DNA of 64,000 nt from RGIG995 sp045635765 (GTDB lineage Bacteria > Bacillota > Clostridia > Oscillospirales > UBA644), in contig JAZTWH010000077.1 in assembly GCA_045635765.1 (NCBI GenBank), forward strand, positions 1-64,000, given 5' to 3'. A program made the translations under genes and the position numbers. Below, one piece after another: positions 25,801 to 33,829 of this stretch; the stretch's first letter is position 1, and each line of letters starts with the position of its first letter. The notes under the pieces were generated by a model that searched no databases, was not told the origin of the DNA, and was given only the letters and a program-made list of their open reading frames with translations.

Positions 25801-26670
25801 TTACGCCAAGTTAAGCTTCCGTTCCAGGGAGCCCAGAAGGATATTCCACAACAGGACGGCCACCGTCCCGAGGACCACACACACGAGAAGCAACAATGCG
25901 GCAATAAAGGAATAGCTCTGCACCTCCGTAAAGCCCTCAAACACCTCGGCGGAATCTATACTCATAAACACCAGGATAACGACTCCCACGTAGTACAAAA
26001 CGCCTACGATCTGCCCCGTACCGTAAATCAAGCCGATGGAAAGCAACCACCGCAACTTGCGGACGAGGAGGGAGGACACGGTAATACACAGGTAGACCCA
26101 AAGATAACTGATGAAACTGGCCAAGAAGGACAAAATTAAAAATTCGGCCACGTACAAGAGGATCCATCCGCCGTATCCGTTTTGAAAGCCGTCTTTCAAG
26201 ACGTCTCCGACAAAGGAAAACAACCACATCAACAGCGACGATTGTCCATCGGGACTGGAAATCAAGCTGAGCGTTTGAAGGGATCCGACGGTCAAAACCG
26301 CACTCGTTGCCCCGTTCCAGATCACAGCGTTAAGGATCTTGGAGAAAAGCAACGTTCTGCGTTTGACGGGAAGCGTAAAGGTAAGATACCCTTCATCGCT
26401 GAAAAAGTGACGGTAAAAACGAACGTGGACTAAAACTGAAGTCAGGATTCCAAATCCTACGACACACATATACACGGCAATGGTGAAAAATTCAATAAAG
26501 AGATAAAGCACCGTATTCCCGAAGGAATCATAGGAATGGGAGACCATCGAAGACCGTAACATCTGAAAGATCAGACCGGTAGGGATAGACAATCCCAGAA
26601 CGGTAACTGCGGCGATCCACCAGACCTTGAAGACTGATTTCAGATCATATTTCAAGCATTTGGCAAGCAT
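25801..26670 (-). CDS. ABC-2 type transporter permease
   Basis: The 289-residue protein has six or so transmembrane helices with a long N-terminal cytoplasmic start (MLAKCLKYDLKSVFKVWW), the pattern of ABC-2/YtrC-like permeases. The conserved block VRFYRHFFSDEGYLTFTLPV is often seen in Bacillota permeases next to YtrB-type ATPases. It overlaps the ATPase gene by 19 bp, so the two are made together. Substrate is unknown; related systems export peptides or respond to cell-wall antibiotics. No regulator gene (GntR/YtrA type) is adjacent. Confidence 0.82.
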   Translation of the reverse strand: MLAKCLKYDLKSVFKVWWIAAVTVLGLSIPTGLIFQMLRSSMVSHSYDSFGNTVLYLFIEFFTIAVYMCVVGFGILTSVLVHVRFYRHFFSDEGYLTFTLPVKRRTLLFSKILNAVIWNGATSAVLTVGSLQTLSLISSPDGQSSLLMWLFSFVGDVLKDGFQNGYGGWILLYVAEFLILSFLASFISYLWVYLCITVSSLLVRKLRWLLSIGLIYGTGQIVGVLYYVGVVILVFMSIDSAEVFEGFTEVQSYSFIAALLLLVCVVLGTVAVLLWNILLGSLERKLNLA

Positions 26671-27371
26671 CGGAACACCTCCCGGAACAATTCGTCCAAC
26701 GATTTTCCATATTCCTCCCGGACCACGTCGGCGTCCCCTCCCAGGACGATGGATCCGCCGTAGCCCAAAAAGGCAAATTGATCCAAAATCGATTCAACAT
26801 CGGAAATCAAATGGGTGGTAATAATAACCGAAGCTTCGGGGTTGTGGCTGCCGATAATGGTTTGCAGAATATAATCCCGGGCCGCCGGATCCACTCCTCC
26901 AATGGGTTCATCCAATAAGTACAGCTTCGCCCGGCGGGACATCACGAGGACCAGTTGGACCTTTTCCTTCATTCCCTTGGAAAGGGTTTTGAGGGACGCC
27001 CTGGGATCAATATTCAAATCCAAAAGCATTTTCAAAGCGAGAGTGTGATCAAAATCCTCATAAAAGTCGCTAAAATAATCCAACAACGCATCCGCCCGGA
27101 TTCCGGCAGGGAAATAAGGACGCTCCGGGAGGTAGGAAATAAGGGCGTTGGTCTTTTCACTGCGAGGCTGACCGCAAATGCGGATGGTTCCGCTGTTGGG
27201 GACAAGAATTCCGCTGACCAATTTCAAAAAGGTAGACTTTCCGCACCCGTTCGGCCCCAAAAGCCCCATGATCTTCCCGGGGGCCAAGGACAGAGACAGA
27301 TCTTCTAACACCGGAGTATTGGCTTTGTACCGCTTACAGAGATGGCTGCAAGCAAGAACCGGGGTACTCAC
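26652..27371 (-). CDS. ABC transporter ATP-binding protein (YtrB-like)
   Basis: A 239-residue ABC ATPase. Walker A is GPNGCGKST, the signature is the variant LSKGMKEK (typical of this subfamily rather than LSGGQ), Walker B is KLYLLDEPIGGVD, and the switch His lies in IITTHLISD. It should energise the downstream ABC-2 permease. The start is GTG at 27371, with GAGAGGAG 8 bp upstream. A perfect promoter at 27516-27544 gives a leader of about 140 nt. The variant signature and small permease together point to the YtrBC/BcrAB-like export group. Confidence 0.9.
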   Translation of the reverse strand: MSTPVLACSHLCKRYKANTPVLEDLSLSLAPGKIMGLLGPNGCGKSTFLKLVSGILVPNSGTIRICGQPRSEKTNALISYLPERPYFPAGIRADALLDYFSDFYEDFDHTLALKMLLDLNIDPRASLKTLSKGMKEKVQLVLVMSRRAKLYLLDEPIGGVDPAARDYILQTIIGSHNPEASVIITTHLISDVESILDQFAFLGYGGSIVLGGDADVVREEYGKSLDELFREVFRCLPNA

Positions 27372-27515
27372 GACAGATTCTCCTCTCGTTCAAAGATAAA
27401 TTACTTTCAAATTTCTTTCGCAATCCAAGCTCTTTTCCTCAGCCAAACAAGACCTGAAGATTTCGGCGAAATTTCAAGAGCATAAAATCCATTTGTCTAA
27501 AATGGTCCTAATATA

Positions 27516-27544
27516 ATTATACAGCAGGAGGATAAAATTGTCAA
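27516..27544 (-). promoter_or_regulatory. Promoter of the ABC-2 operon
   Basis: On the minus strand TTGACA (27539-27544) and TATAAT (27516-27521) are 17 bp apart; full consensus. Confidence 0.88.
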
Positions 27545-27934
27545 TACCTCTTCCCGGAAGCATTCTTTTTTCACACAATTGACAAAAATCCTCCTCCGTT
27601 GAAATCAACGGAATTTACCGCAGGATTCCCAGAAAGGCACCCCTATTGGGGCTCACTGTTCTATCCCACGGATGAAAAATTTTTATAGTAATATATCAAC
27701 ATTTCCACAGTATCACAAGATTTGAAATTTTTACGATTAAATGCATAAATGAGACGAAAAGCTTGCCTTCCGCGATGGGGAACCGCCTCTTTTCTTATAA
27801 TCTAGCAAGTCAAGTAATTTTGTGCTACGCACCATAAAATCGGGATTTGAATTTCGGTAAAATTAAATGCGGCTAACCCGGAAAAATCAAATTTCACCGG
27901 GAAGCAATTTCATTCATCGAAGATAAATTTTGTA
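27545..27934. other. Non-coding interval, nothing recognised
   Basis: AT-rich spacer between the ABC-2 promoter and the tRNA-array terminator. I see no convincing open frame with a ribosome binding site, no tRNA and no known riboswitch motif. Confidence 0.6.
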
Positions 27935-27969
27935 AAAAAAAGACACGATTTAAAATCGTGTCTTTTTTT
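27935..27969 (-). terminator. Terminator of the tRNA array
   Basis: A 16-bp perfect stem (AAAAAAAGACACGATT / AATCGTGTCTTTTTTT) with a 3-nt loop directly follows the tRNA-Cys CCA end on the minus strand and ends in a T run. Confidence 0.85.
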
Positions 27970-28043
27970 GGAGGCACCATCCGGATTCGGACCGGAGCGT
28001 GGAAGTTTTGCAGACTTCTGCCTTACCACTTGGCTATGGTGCC
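27969..28043 (-). tRNA. tRNA-Cys (GCA)
   Basis: Acceptor GGCACCA/TGGTGCC, anticodon stem GAAGT/ACTTC with loop CTGCAAA (anticodon GCA), T-arm with GGTCCGAATCC, discriminator T (U73, the Cys identity base) and encoded CCA. Last of five tRNAs on this strand. Confidence 0.95.
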
Positions 28044-28076
28044 ATTTGACGGTTTTTGGAGAAAACCGTTTTTAAG

Positions 28077-28111
28077 AAAAATATCATGTTCGATGGGAAC
28101 ATGATATTTTT
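28077..28111 (-). terminator. Internal hairpin/terminator between tRNA-Gly and tRNA-Cys
   Basis: A perfect 15-bp stem (AAAAATATCATGTTC / GAACATGATATTTTT) with a 5-nt loop; on the minus strand it ends in TTTTTCTT. It may end most transcripts after tRNA-Gly or serve as a processing signal. Confidence 0.75.
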
Positions 28112-28114
28112 GTG

Positions 28115-28190
28115 TGGAGCGGAATACGGGGCTCGAACCCGCTACCTCAACCTTGGCAAGGTTGCGCTCTACCAGATGAGCTAATTCCGC
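28115..28190 (-). tRNA. tRNA-Gly (GCC)
   Basis: Acceptor GCGGAAT/ATTCCGC, anticodon stem CAACC/GGTTG with loop TTGCCAA (anticodon GCC), GGTTCGAGCC T-loop, discriminator T and encoded CCA. Confidence 0.95.
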
Positions 28191-28217
28191 AAATATCTTG
28201 CCGAAACCGACAAGAGT

Positions 28218-28293
<76 letters not shown>

Positions 28294-28298
28294 ATAAG

Positions 28299-28375
28299 TG
28301 GCGACTCAGAAGGGACTCGAACCCTCGACCTCCGCCGTGACAGGGCGGCGTTCTAACCAACTGAACTACTGAGCC
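28299..28375 (-). tRNA. tRNA-Asp (GTC)
   Basis: Acceptor GGCTCAG/CTGAGTC, anticodon stem CCGCC/GGCGG with loop CTGTCAC (anticodon GTC), discriminator G (Asp identity) and encoded CCA. Confidence 0.95.
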
Positions 28376-28380
28376 GTGTT

Positions 28381-28456
28381 TGGTGGGAACTACAGGGCTC
28401 GAACCTATGACCCTCTGCTTGTAAGGCAGATGCTCTCCCAGCTGAGCTAAGCTCCC
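28381..28456 (-). tRNA. tRNA-Val (TAC)
   Basis: Acceptor GGGAGCT/AGTTCCC, anticodon stem TCTGC/GCAGA with loop CTTACAA (anticodon TAC), discriminator A and encoded CCA. First tRNA of the array. Confidence 0.95.
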
Positions 28457-28488
28457 GTTTTTTACGCTGTTTCGTTGTCAGCCTAAAT

Positions 28489-28517
28489 ATAATACCACAC
28501 TTTCCCGAATTTGTCAA
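28489..28517 (-). promoter_or_regulatory. Promoter of the tRNA array
   Basis: On the minus strand TTGACA (28512-28517), 17 bp, TATTAT (28489-28494), with TGG before the -10. It lies 33 bp before tRNA-Val. Confidence 0.88.
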
Positions 28518-28652
28518 GCGGTTTTTTAAAAAAAATTATCGGTTTTTTGATGTTCGTACAATTGTTACTATAAAATGGAAATAAAAAATAATTTCTTTGT
28601 TCAAAATATACATTTCCGACAAAAAAAGAACGGATAAATATAAAAAACAGGG

Positions 28653-28681
28653 TTGATTTTTCAATAAAAATATGGTATACT
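28653..28681 (+). promoter_or_regulatory. Promoter of the TrmH-family gene
   Basis: TTGATT (28653-28658), 17 bp, TATACT (28676-28681), TGG before the -10. Confidence 0.8.
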
Positions 28682-28709
28682 GAAGCCAAAAAGGTTGGGA
28701 GGTTTGGAT

Positions 28710-29444
28710 ATGGAAAGCATTATTTTGGAGGGCTCCATTTCCGTGAAGGCGGCATTGGAGGCCGGCCGTCGGGAATGTTATGAAATCATCACCGACGGGA
28801 GAAAGCCCGACCGAAATCGAAATTACATTCTGAACCTTGCCAAAGAAAAAGGAATTCCCATTACGCTATGGACCCCGGAACAAATTTCCCAATTAGCGGG
28901 TGGCTCGTCCCACGGGGGTCTTTTGGCGAAGGTGTCAGACCGTCAATATCAAAGTCTGGAGGACGCCATTTCCCGCTCCGTACCGTTTCTCGCATTGCTG
29001 GAAGGAATCGAAGACCCCTATAACTTCGGAGGGGCTTTGCGGTCCCTTTTCGCCGCAGGGGTCACAGGGATTTTGGTCCCGGAACGGAACTGGTGCAGTG
29101 CGGCAGCCGTGGTCACGAAGGCCTCCGCCGGTGCATCGGAATTTTTAGACATCGTTTCCGTATCGGATTGGGAAACCTCCTTAAAAAACGTACGGGACCG
29201 GGGAATCCGTATTCTGTGTGCGGAACGGAAAAACGCGGTATCGTTGTACGAAAGCGACCTGACGGGCCCGCTGATACTCGTTTTCGGAGGGGAAATGCGG
29301 GGAATTTCGGCAAAAATCTTGGGGTATTCCGACCAAAACCTGTTCCTTCCCTACGGGAGTAATTTCCGCAATGCCCTCTCCGCCAATTCCGCCGCCGCGG
29401 TCTTTGCCTTCGAGGCCTACCGCCAAAGAGCAAAAACAGAGTAG
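28710..29444 (+). CDS. TrmH/SpoU-family RNA 2'-O-methyltransferase
   Basis: The 244-residue protein is a SPOUT methyltransferase with an N-terminal substrate-binding domain (about 1-85) and the trefoil-knot catalytic domain. Motif 1 reads EGIEDPYNFGGALRS (the N-R pair), motif 2 VFGGEMRGIS and motif 3 LPYGSNFRNALSANSAAAV with the family's N-S-L/A-N-S pattern. It methylates a ribose in 23S rRNA or tRNA; RlmB or a tRNA Gm type cannot be separated here. ATG at 28710 has GGGAGG 7 bp upstream; an in-frame TTG at 28695 lies upstream of that site. Single gene. Confidence 0.9.
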   Translation: MESIILEGSISVKAALEAGRRECYEIITDGRKPDRNRNYILNLAKEKGIPITLWTPEQISQLAGGSSHGGLLAKVSDRQYQSLEDAISRSVPFLALLEGIEDPYNFGGALRSLFAAGVTGILVPERNWCSAAAVVTKASAGASEFLDIVSVSDWETSLKNVRDRGIRILCAERKNAVSLYESDLTGPLILVFGGEMRGISAKILGYSDQNLFLPYGSNFRNALSANSAAAVFAFEAYRQRAKTE

Positions 29445-29532
29445 TCCAAAGAGCAAAACAGGGCAGTCCAAAGAGAAGGGGCCTCAGAACGTTCCGGCTC
29501 CCGGAACATTCCAACTCCCGAAAATAAATAAC

Positions 29533-29570
29533 GCCGATAAGGAGATTCTCCTTATCGGCACTTTTATTGT
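29533..29570. terminator. Terminator between TrmH-family gene and secG
   Basis: A perfect 12-bp stem GCCGATAAGGAG/CTCCTTATCGGC with 3-nt loop is followed by ACTTTTATTGTTTT on the plus strand; the minus side also has a T-rich tail, so it may serve the convergent secG. Confidence 0.85.
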
Positions 29571-29614
29571 TTTGAAAAAGTGGACGACGTAGAACCTTGG
29601 TTCTCCGCCCTCGA

Positions 29615-29863
29615 TTAAATGCCCGTGGAAACGACGATATTCATCACGAAGACCGCAACCACGAAAATCAGGCCGAACACGACGGTCAGGCTCTTCAGGA
29701 GATTCTCCCGTTTTGCGGACTGTCCCTTGCCGCTGGCGTTATTGTTACGGCCGGTCAAGGCAGCCATGTCACCACCCCGGTTAGACTGCAGAGCCACGAC
29801 GGTGATCAAAGCCACGGAACAAATCAAAACGATAATCGCGAAAATCATCATAGGAAAACTCAT
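29615..29863 (-). CDS. secG: Preprotein translocase subunit SecG
   Basis: SecG is the small accessory membrane subunit of the SecYEG channel. The 82-residue protein shows the family layout: an N-terminal helix (about 5-26), the conserved VALQSNRGGDMAALTG loop, and a second helix (about 58-78). The ATG at 29863 has GGAGG 12 bp upstream. It has its own promoter at 29910-29938. The usual rnr/smpB neighbours are absent. Confidence 0.93.
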   Translation of the reverse strand: MSFPMMIFAIIVLICSVALITVVALQSNRGGDMAALTGRNNNASGKGQSAKRENLLKSLTVVFGLIFVVAVFVMNIVVSTGI

Positions 29864-29909
29864 AACGTATTATTCCTCCGTTTTTTACAAGTCAACATTA
29901 TACCCGGAC

Positions 29910-29938
29910 ATTATACCATAACTTTCCCGATTTTGCAA
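29910..29938 (-). promoter_or_regulatory. Promoter of secG
   Basis: On the minus strand TTGCAA (29933-29938), 17 bp, TATAAT (29910-29915), TGG before the -10. Confidence 0.82.
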
Positions 29939-29956
29939 TACCAAAAGGGGAAAATG

Positions 29957-30832
29957 TTACGAAATGTTCATTTTTTCCCGGGACGAAAGGGTCAAAACCA
30001 TAATTTCCGGACGGATAAAGCGAATGGGGAGAATGGAAAAACCCAATCCTTGGGACACCGCAAGGGTGTGTTTTCCTTTATAATATAGTCCCCGAGAATA
30101 TTTCGGGAAGAAAAACTGTCGGCCAAAGCGTTTAAAAACGGGGGTTCCGTTTCCCGGCGAAAATACCGGACCCAGGAACGGGAGGCGGAGGATTCCGCCG
30201 TGGACGTGCCCGGAGAGCAACAGGTCGGGAAGGGGATCGAGGCGGTCAAACTGCAAGGGATCGTGACAGACGGCAACGGAGGGGAGCTGCGGATCCAGAG
30301 CCGGGAAAGTGCCTCGGACCATTTCCCGCCAGGACTGTCCGTACAACAACAGCAATTTTCCGTTTCGCTCCAAGGGAAGCACCCTATCGTTCAGGATCAC
30401 GGCTCCGGCCTGAGAGATCCGGGCCAGGTGCCGGGCGTACTCCTCCTCCGAAAGGGTTCCTCTCCCCTTGCGAATGTCATGATTTCCCTCCGTGTAGGTG
30501 GTGAGAACCGCGGAAGAAAGGGCGGAAAACAAGGCGTAGACCGGCTCGGGAGAATGGGGTGGCTCGTGGAGATCTCCGGCCGTCACCACAAGGTCCGGAG
30601 AGGTGGCCAGTACCGCCTTGGCCAGGATTTGATTTTCTTTTCCGAATCGGCGATCGTGAAGATCGGAGATCAGGGCAATGCGAAACCCTTCAAATTCCTT
30701 CGGAAGATGAGAAATAAAAACCCGATGATCGGCAACCCGGAGGTACCGTCCCCGGAACAAAACGAAGAGCAAACCAAAAAGAACCGTTGCGATAAGAATT
30801 CCGCCGACCCAAGGCCAAAACACCCTCAACAC
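29957..30832 (-). CDS. Membrane-anchored metallophosphoesterase (YkuE-like)
   Basis: The 291-residue protein has one N-terminal transmembrane helix (about 7-27) and a calcineurin-like phosphoesterase domain with all metal-binding blocks: DLHDRRFG, GDLHE, GNHD and GHVHGG. The catalytic domain should face outside or the membrane surface. Relatives act on phospholipid or UDP-linked envelope intermediates, but the substrate here is not known. The start is uncertain: GTG at 30832, TTG at 30829 and GTG at 30823 all lie near AAGGGA, and the last has the best spacing. It lies upstream of secG on the same strand and has its own promoter. Confidence 0.87.
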   Translation of the reverse strand: MLRVFWPWVGGILIATVLFGLLFVLFRGRYLRVADHRVFISHLPKEFEGFRIALISDLHDRRFGKENQILAKAVLATSPDLVVTAGDLHEPPHSPEPVYALFSALSSAVLTTYTEGNHDIRKGRGTLSEEEYARHLARISQAGAVILNDRVLPLERNGKLLLLYGQSWREMVRGTFPALDPQLPSVAVCHDPLQFDRLDPLPDLLLSGHVHGGILRLPFLGPVFSPGNGTPVFKRFGRQFFFPKYSRGLYYKGKHTLAVSQGLGFSILPIRFIRPEIMVLTLSSREKMNIS

Positions 30833-30879
30833 ATCCCTTCGATAATTCGGGAAAACGCGACTGTTTTCCTATTAAAAAT

Positions 30880-30908
30880 ATTATATCATTAAAACATTTT
30901 TGTGTCAA
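30880..30908 (-). promoter_or_regulatory. Promoter of the metallophosphoesterase gene
   Basis: On the minus strand TTGACA (30903-30908), 17 bp, TATAAT (30880-30885), full consensus with TGA before the -10. It lies back to back with the plus-strand promoter at 30933-30961. Confidence 0.87.
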
Positions 30909-30932
30909 GCCCTAAAAAATTTAAAAAATCCC

Positions 30933-30961
30933 TTTACTTTTTTGATTTTTTCGTGTATAAT
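30933..30961 (+). promoter_or_regulatory. Promoter of the M50/scpAB/gerW operon
   Basis: TTTACT (30933-30938), 17 bp, TATAAT (30956-30961). The first gene starts 53 bp later. Confidence 0.78.
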
Positions 30962-31014
30962 GGTTATATATGTATATCATTGGCATGGTTTACCATCCGA
31001 GGAGGCCTTGATTC

Positions 31015-31683
31015 ATGTTGATCGATTTTTTGACCGAACGGTACTCTTTTTCCCAATCGGGTATCGCGGTCTCGATAATTCTATATACCGTTGCCGGGAT
31101 GGTGGCCCTGCTCTTTCATCGGTTGGGACAGGCCCGAGCCCATAAGGGAGAAAATTCTAAGACTGCTCTGTTCCGAAAAAATGTATTCGGGAATCTGCCC
31201 TCCTCCCTTTGGTCGGTGGTATTTTTTCTGATTACGGGGTGTCTGAGAGATTCCGTCCGAGGAGTTGCCTCTGAGGATAAAAAGTTAAACCGCCGGATTT
31301 TTTGGAACGGCGTGGGCGTAACCTTCTTCAGTGCCGTCGGATTCTTTTTCCTATACACGGTGGTAGAATTATTGGCGGACCTTACGGGAGGATCAGCCTG
31401 GTCTGTGGTTTTACTGGGGGCCAAGGCCCTTACGGGAGCCAATCTGTCGTTGCTGTTCTTTTCCCTTCTTCCCCTGCCCGGCTCGGAGGCGGAGGTTCTG
31501 TTGAGAAGGAAGCCCTTGAGTCCGAAGGGAGAAGCGTTCCGAAAGGACGGAACCTGGCCCTACTTTGTATTTTGTGCCACGGGAATCCTTCTTTCCTGCA
31601 TCACCATTCCCGTTTACGACGGAGGCGTCCACTCTTTAATCGGGATTTTAAGTCTGTTTCCCATTCTTCTGATCGGAGGATGA
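31015..31683 (+). CDS. Membrane protein resembling a catalytically dead M50 protease
   Basis: The 222-residue protein has about five transmembrane helices. Near residue 140 it contains GANLSLLFFSLLPLPGSEAE, which lines up with NASFAVFNLIPFPPLDGSKI in the next gene, the second conserved region of site-2 proteases. It has no HExxH and the Asp of the xxDG motif is replaced (PGSE), so it cannot be an active metalloprotease. I infer a diverged duplicate that may act as a partner of the downstream protease. ATG at 31015; the stop overlaps the Shine-Dalgarno of the next gene (GGAGGATGA). Homology is judged from this short stretch, topology and position only. Confidence 0.65.
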   Translation: MLIDFLTERYSFSQSGIAVSIILYTVAGMVALLFHRLGQARAHKGENSKTALFRKNVFGNLPSSLWSVVFFLITGCLRDSVRGVASEDKKLNRRIFWNGVGVTFFSAVGFFFLYTVVELLADLTGGSAWSVVLLGAKALTGANLSLLFFSLLPLPGSEAEVLLRRKPLSPKGEAFRKDGTWPYFVFCATGILLSCITIPVYDGGVHSLIGILSLFPILLIGG

Positions 31684-31689
31684 TCCAAA

Positions 31690-32385
31690 ATGTTGCTTGA
31701 TTTAATCTTAGAGATGTTTACCGGAGATACGCCGCTCTATATGCTCCTGCTGCAGATTCTATTCTCGGTCGCGGCGTTGCTCCTGGTCTTCCCCGTTCAC
31801 GAATGTGCCCACGGGCTGATGGCATTGGCCCTTGGGGATGAGACGGCAAAGCATCAAGGCCGCTTAACATTAAACCCCATTGCCCACATTGACCTTCGGG
31901 GATTTCTTTTTCTGCTGATCCTTGGATTTGGCTGGGCAAAGCCGGTACAGATCGACTCCCGTTATTTTAAAAACCGTCGACTGGGGACGATCCTGACCGC
32001 CGCCGCAGGGCCCCTTTCCAATATTCTGTTTTGCTTCATCACCTACTTGATTTACGCAATTCTTGCGGTTTATGCAACGCAAAACGGAATTGTTTGGCTT
32101 CAAATTCTCTCCCTACTGTTTTTGTATATGGCACTGTACAACGCATCCTTTGCGGTGTTTAATCTGATCCCCTTCCCTCCCTTGGACGGATCAAAGATCG
32201 TGGGAGAATTGCTTCCCTTTAAACTGAGATACCAATTTTACAATTTGGAACGCTATTCGAATATTTTCTTTATTGTTCTGATCATATTGTTGAACCGCAC
32301 GGGAATTCTTGAGCTTTTCACCAACGGATTGATGATGCTGTTTACCCCCGTGGTCAGTGCCATTTTGGGAGGAATTTTCGGATGA
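31690..32385 (+). CDS. Site-2 protease family protein (peptidase M50)
   Basis: The 231-residue membrane zinc protease has the catalytic HECAH motif in the second helix (about residues 37-41) and the third zinc-ligand region FNLIPFPPLDGSK (about 157-169), with about six helices. Small M50 proteins of this class are common in Bacillota, often just before scpA-scpB, but their substrates are unknown. ATG at 31690 has GGAGG 9 bp upstream. Its stop overlaps scpA by ATGA, so the pair is co-translated. Confidence 0.93.
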   Translation: MLLDLILEMFTGDTPLYMLLLQILFSVAALLLVFPVHECAHGLMALALGDETAKHQGRLTLNPIAHIDLRGFLFLLILGFGWAKPVQIDSRYFKNRRLGTILTAAAGPLSNILFCFITYLIYAILAVYATQNGIVWLQILSLLFLYMALYNASFAVFNLIPFPPLDGSKIVGELLPFKLRYQFYNLERYSNIFFIVLIILLNRTGILELFTNGLMMLFTPVVSAILGGIFG

Positions 32386-33122
32386 ACGAGCCCACCTACC
32401 GATTGGAAGGATTCGAAGGGCCTCTGGACGTACTTCTGACCCTCATCGAACGGCACAAGATCGATATATACAACATCGAGATTTCGTTGCTGTTGGAGCA
32501 GTATCTGAAGTGGATGGACGAGGCAAAGGAAAACAATTTGGAAATCACGGCGGATTTCTTGGAGATGGCTTCCCGCTTGGTGTATATTAAATCCTGTTCC
32601 CTTCTGCCGAAGACCGACGAAGAGGAAGAGGATCCCAAATGGCTGTTGGAGCAAATGCTCATCGAATACGCAAAATATAAGAGGATCGCTCTGCAGATGC
32701 GACCCAAATACCAAGGGGACAAGATCTGGTTCAAGGAGCATCTTCCCACCGATCTGCCCAAGCCGGACTACGAAGCCGGCAAGGAAGCCTCGGTGTTGCA
32801 GGAAACCTATCTGAGACTGATCAAACGGCACCGGGATCGGATTCACCCCCCGAAGGAGTCCTTCGACAAGATCGTCAAGACTCAGTTTATTTCCGTTGGC
32901 ACGAAGATCGTTTCGGTCATGCGGGTCTTGGTGAAAAAATCCCGGTCGTCCTTTCAATCTCTGTTCCGGGGTGCAAAATCCCGTTCCGAGATCGTGGCAA
33001 CCTTTTTGGCGTTGCTGGAGTTAATGCGTAGCGGACGGGTGGAAGTACGGGATACGGAAAACCAACACGACCCGGAGATCCGATTGATCCGAAACAAAAA
33101 ACAAGCGGAGGAAGCCCCATGA
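32382..33122 (+). CDS. scpA: Segregation and condensation protein A
   Basis: ScpA is the kleisin that bridges the SMC dimer in chromosome compaction and segregation. The 246-residue protein begins with the classic YRLEGFEGPLDVLLTLIERHKIDIY (split here by family wording: FEGPLDVLL then HKIDIYNI) and ends in a winged-helix domain. It overlaps the M50 gene and scpB by 4 bp each (ATGA). smc itself is not in the window. Confidence 0.96.
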   Translation: MNEPTYRLEGFEGPLDVLLTLIERHKIDIYNIEISLLLEQYLKWMDEAKENNLEITADFLEMASRLVYIKSCSLLPKTDEEEEDPKWLLEQMLIEYAKYKRIALQMRPKYQGDKIWFKEHLPTDLPKPDYEAGKEASVLQETYLRLIKRHRDRIHPPKESFDKIVKTQFISVGTKIVSVMRVLVKKSRSSFQSLFRGAKSRSEIVATFLALLELMRSGRVEVRDTENQHDPEIRLIRNKKQAEEAP

Positions 33123-33829
33123 AAAATATCGTTGCCCTCATCGAGGGGATTTTGTTTGCGGCGGTGGAACCGGTCAGCTCAGAGCAGTTGGCGTCCTTTT
33201 TGGGGATGGAAGAGGAAGAGATCCTGACGGAGCTGACTGCCCTTCAGAACACCTATGAGAAGGATCATCACGGATTCCGTCTGGTGCGGCACGACAATGA
33301 GTTCCGCTTCTCCACAAAGCCCCAATACGGCGAAGACGTAGCCTTGTTTTTGGCAAAAAAACGTCCTCAGCTGTCCAACGCCGCCCTGGAGGTTCTCTCC
33401 ATTGCGGCCTACAATCAGCCCGTAACAAAGCCCTATATTTCTCAGATTCGGGGCGTAGCATCCTCGGAAATCGTCGAAGCCTTGGAGGAAAAAGGCTTGC
33501 TACAGGAGGACGGGCGGCTGGATCTCCCCGGACGGCCCATGTCTTACGTAACCACCGACAAGTTTTTAACCGTATTCGGCTTGGATTCTCTGGCGGATAT
33601 GCCGCCCCTCAATCCGGAAGACGAAAATCTTCCCGCCGCCGGCGTGGAAATTCTTTTGACCGACGCGGTGTTGGAGAAGCCCGACCCCGAGACGACATTA
33701 GAATCCCCGAAATCTAATATATTGGATGCCACCGAGTCCGAGGCGGCATCGAAAAATCCGGTTCCGGAATTTTCGGAGCCCGAACCCGAAGCGGAAGCGG
33801 AACGGGTCCCGTCGGAGGTTGAAGCATGA
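33119..33829 (+). CDS. scpB: Segregation and condensation protein B
   Basis: ScpB binds ScpA as a dimer and regulates the SMC complex. The first 165 residues hold two winged-helix domains, with the conserved LEVLSIAAYNQPVTKPYI and GLLQEDGRLDLPGRP blocks. The C-terminal 65 residues are a low-complexity acidic tail rich in Glu, Pro and Ser (ending PEPEAEAERVPSEVEA), longer than in many homologues. Start ATG overlaps the scpA stop; the stop overlaps the next gene by 4 bp. Confidence 0.95.
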   Translation: MKNIVALIEGILFAAVEPVSSEQLASFLGMEEEEILTELTALQNTYEKDHHGFRLVRHDNEFRFSTKPQYGEDVALFLAKKRPQLSNAALEVLSIAAYNQPVTKPYISQIRGVASSEIVEALEEKGLLQEDGRLDLPGRPMSYVTTDKFLTVFGLDSLADMPPLNPEDENLPAAGVEILLTDAVLEKPDPETTLESPKSNILDATESEAASKNPVPEFSEPEPEAEAERVPSEVEA

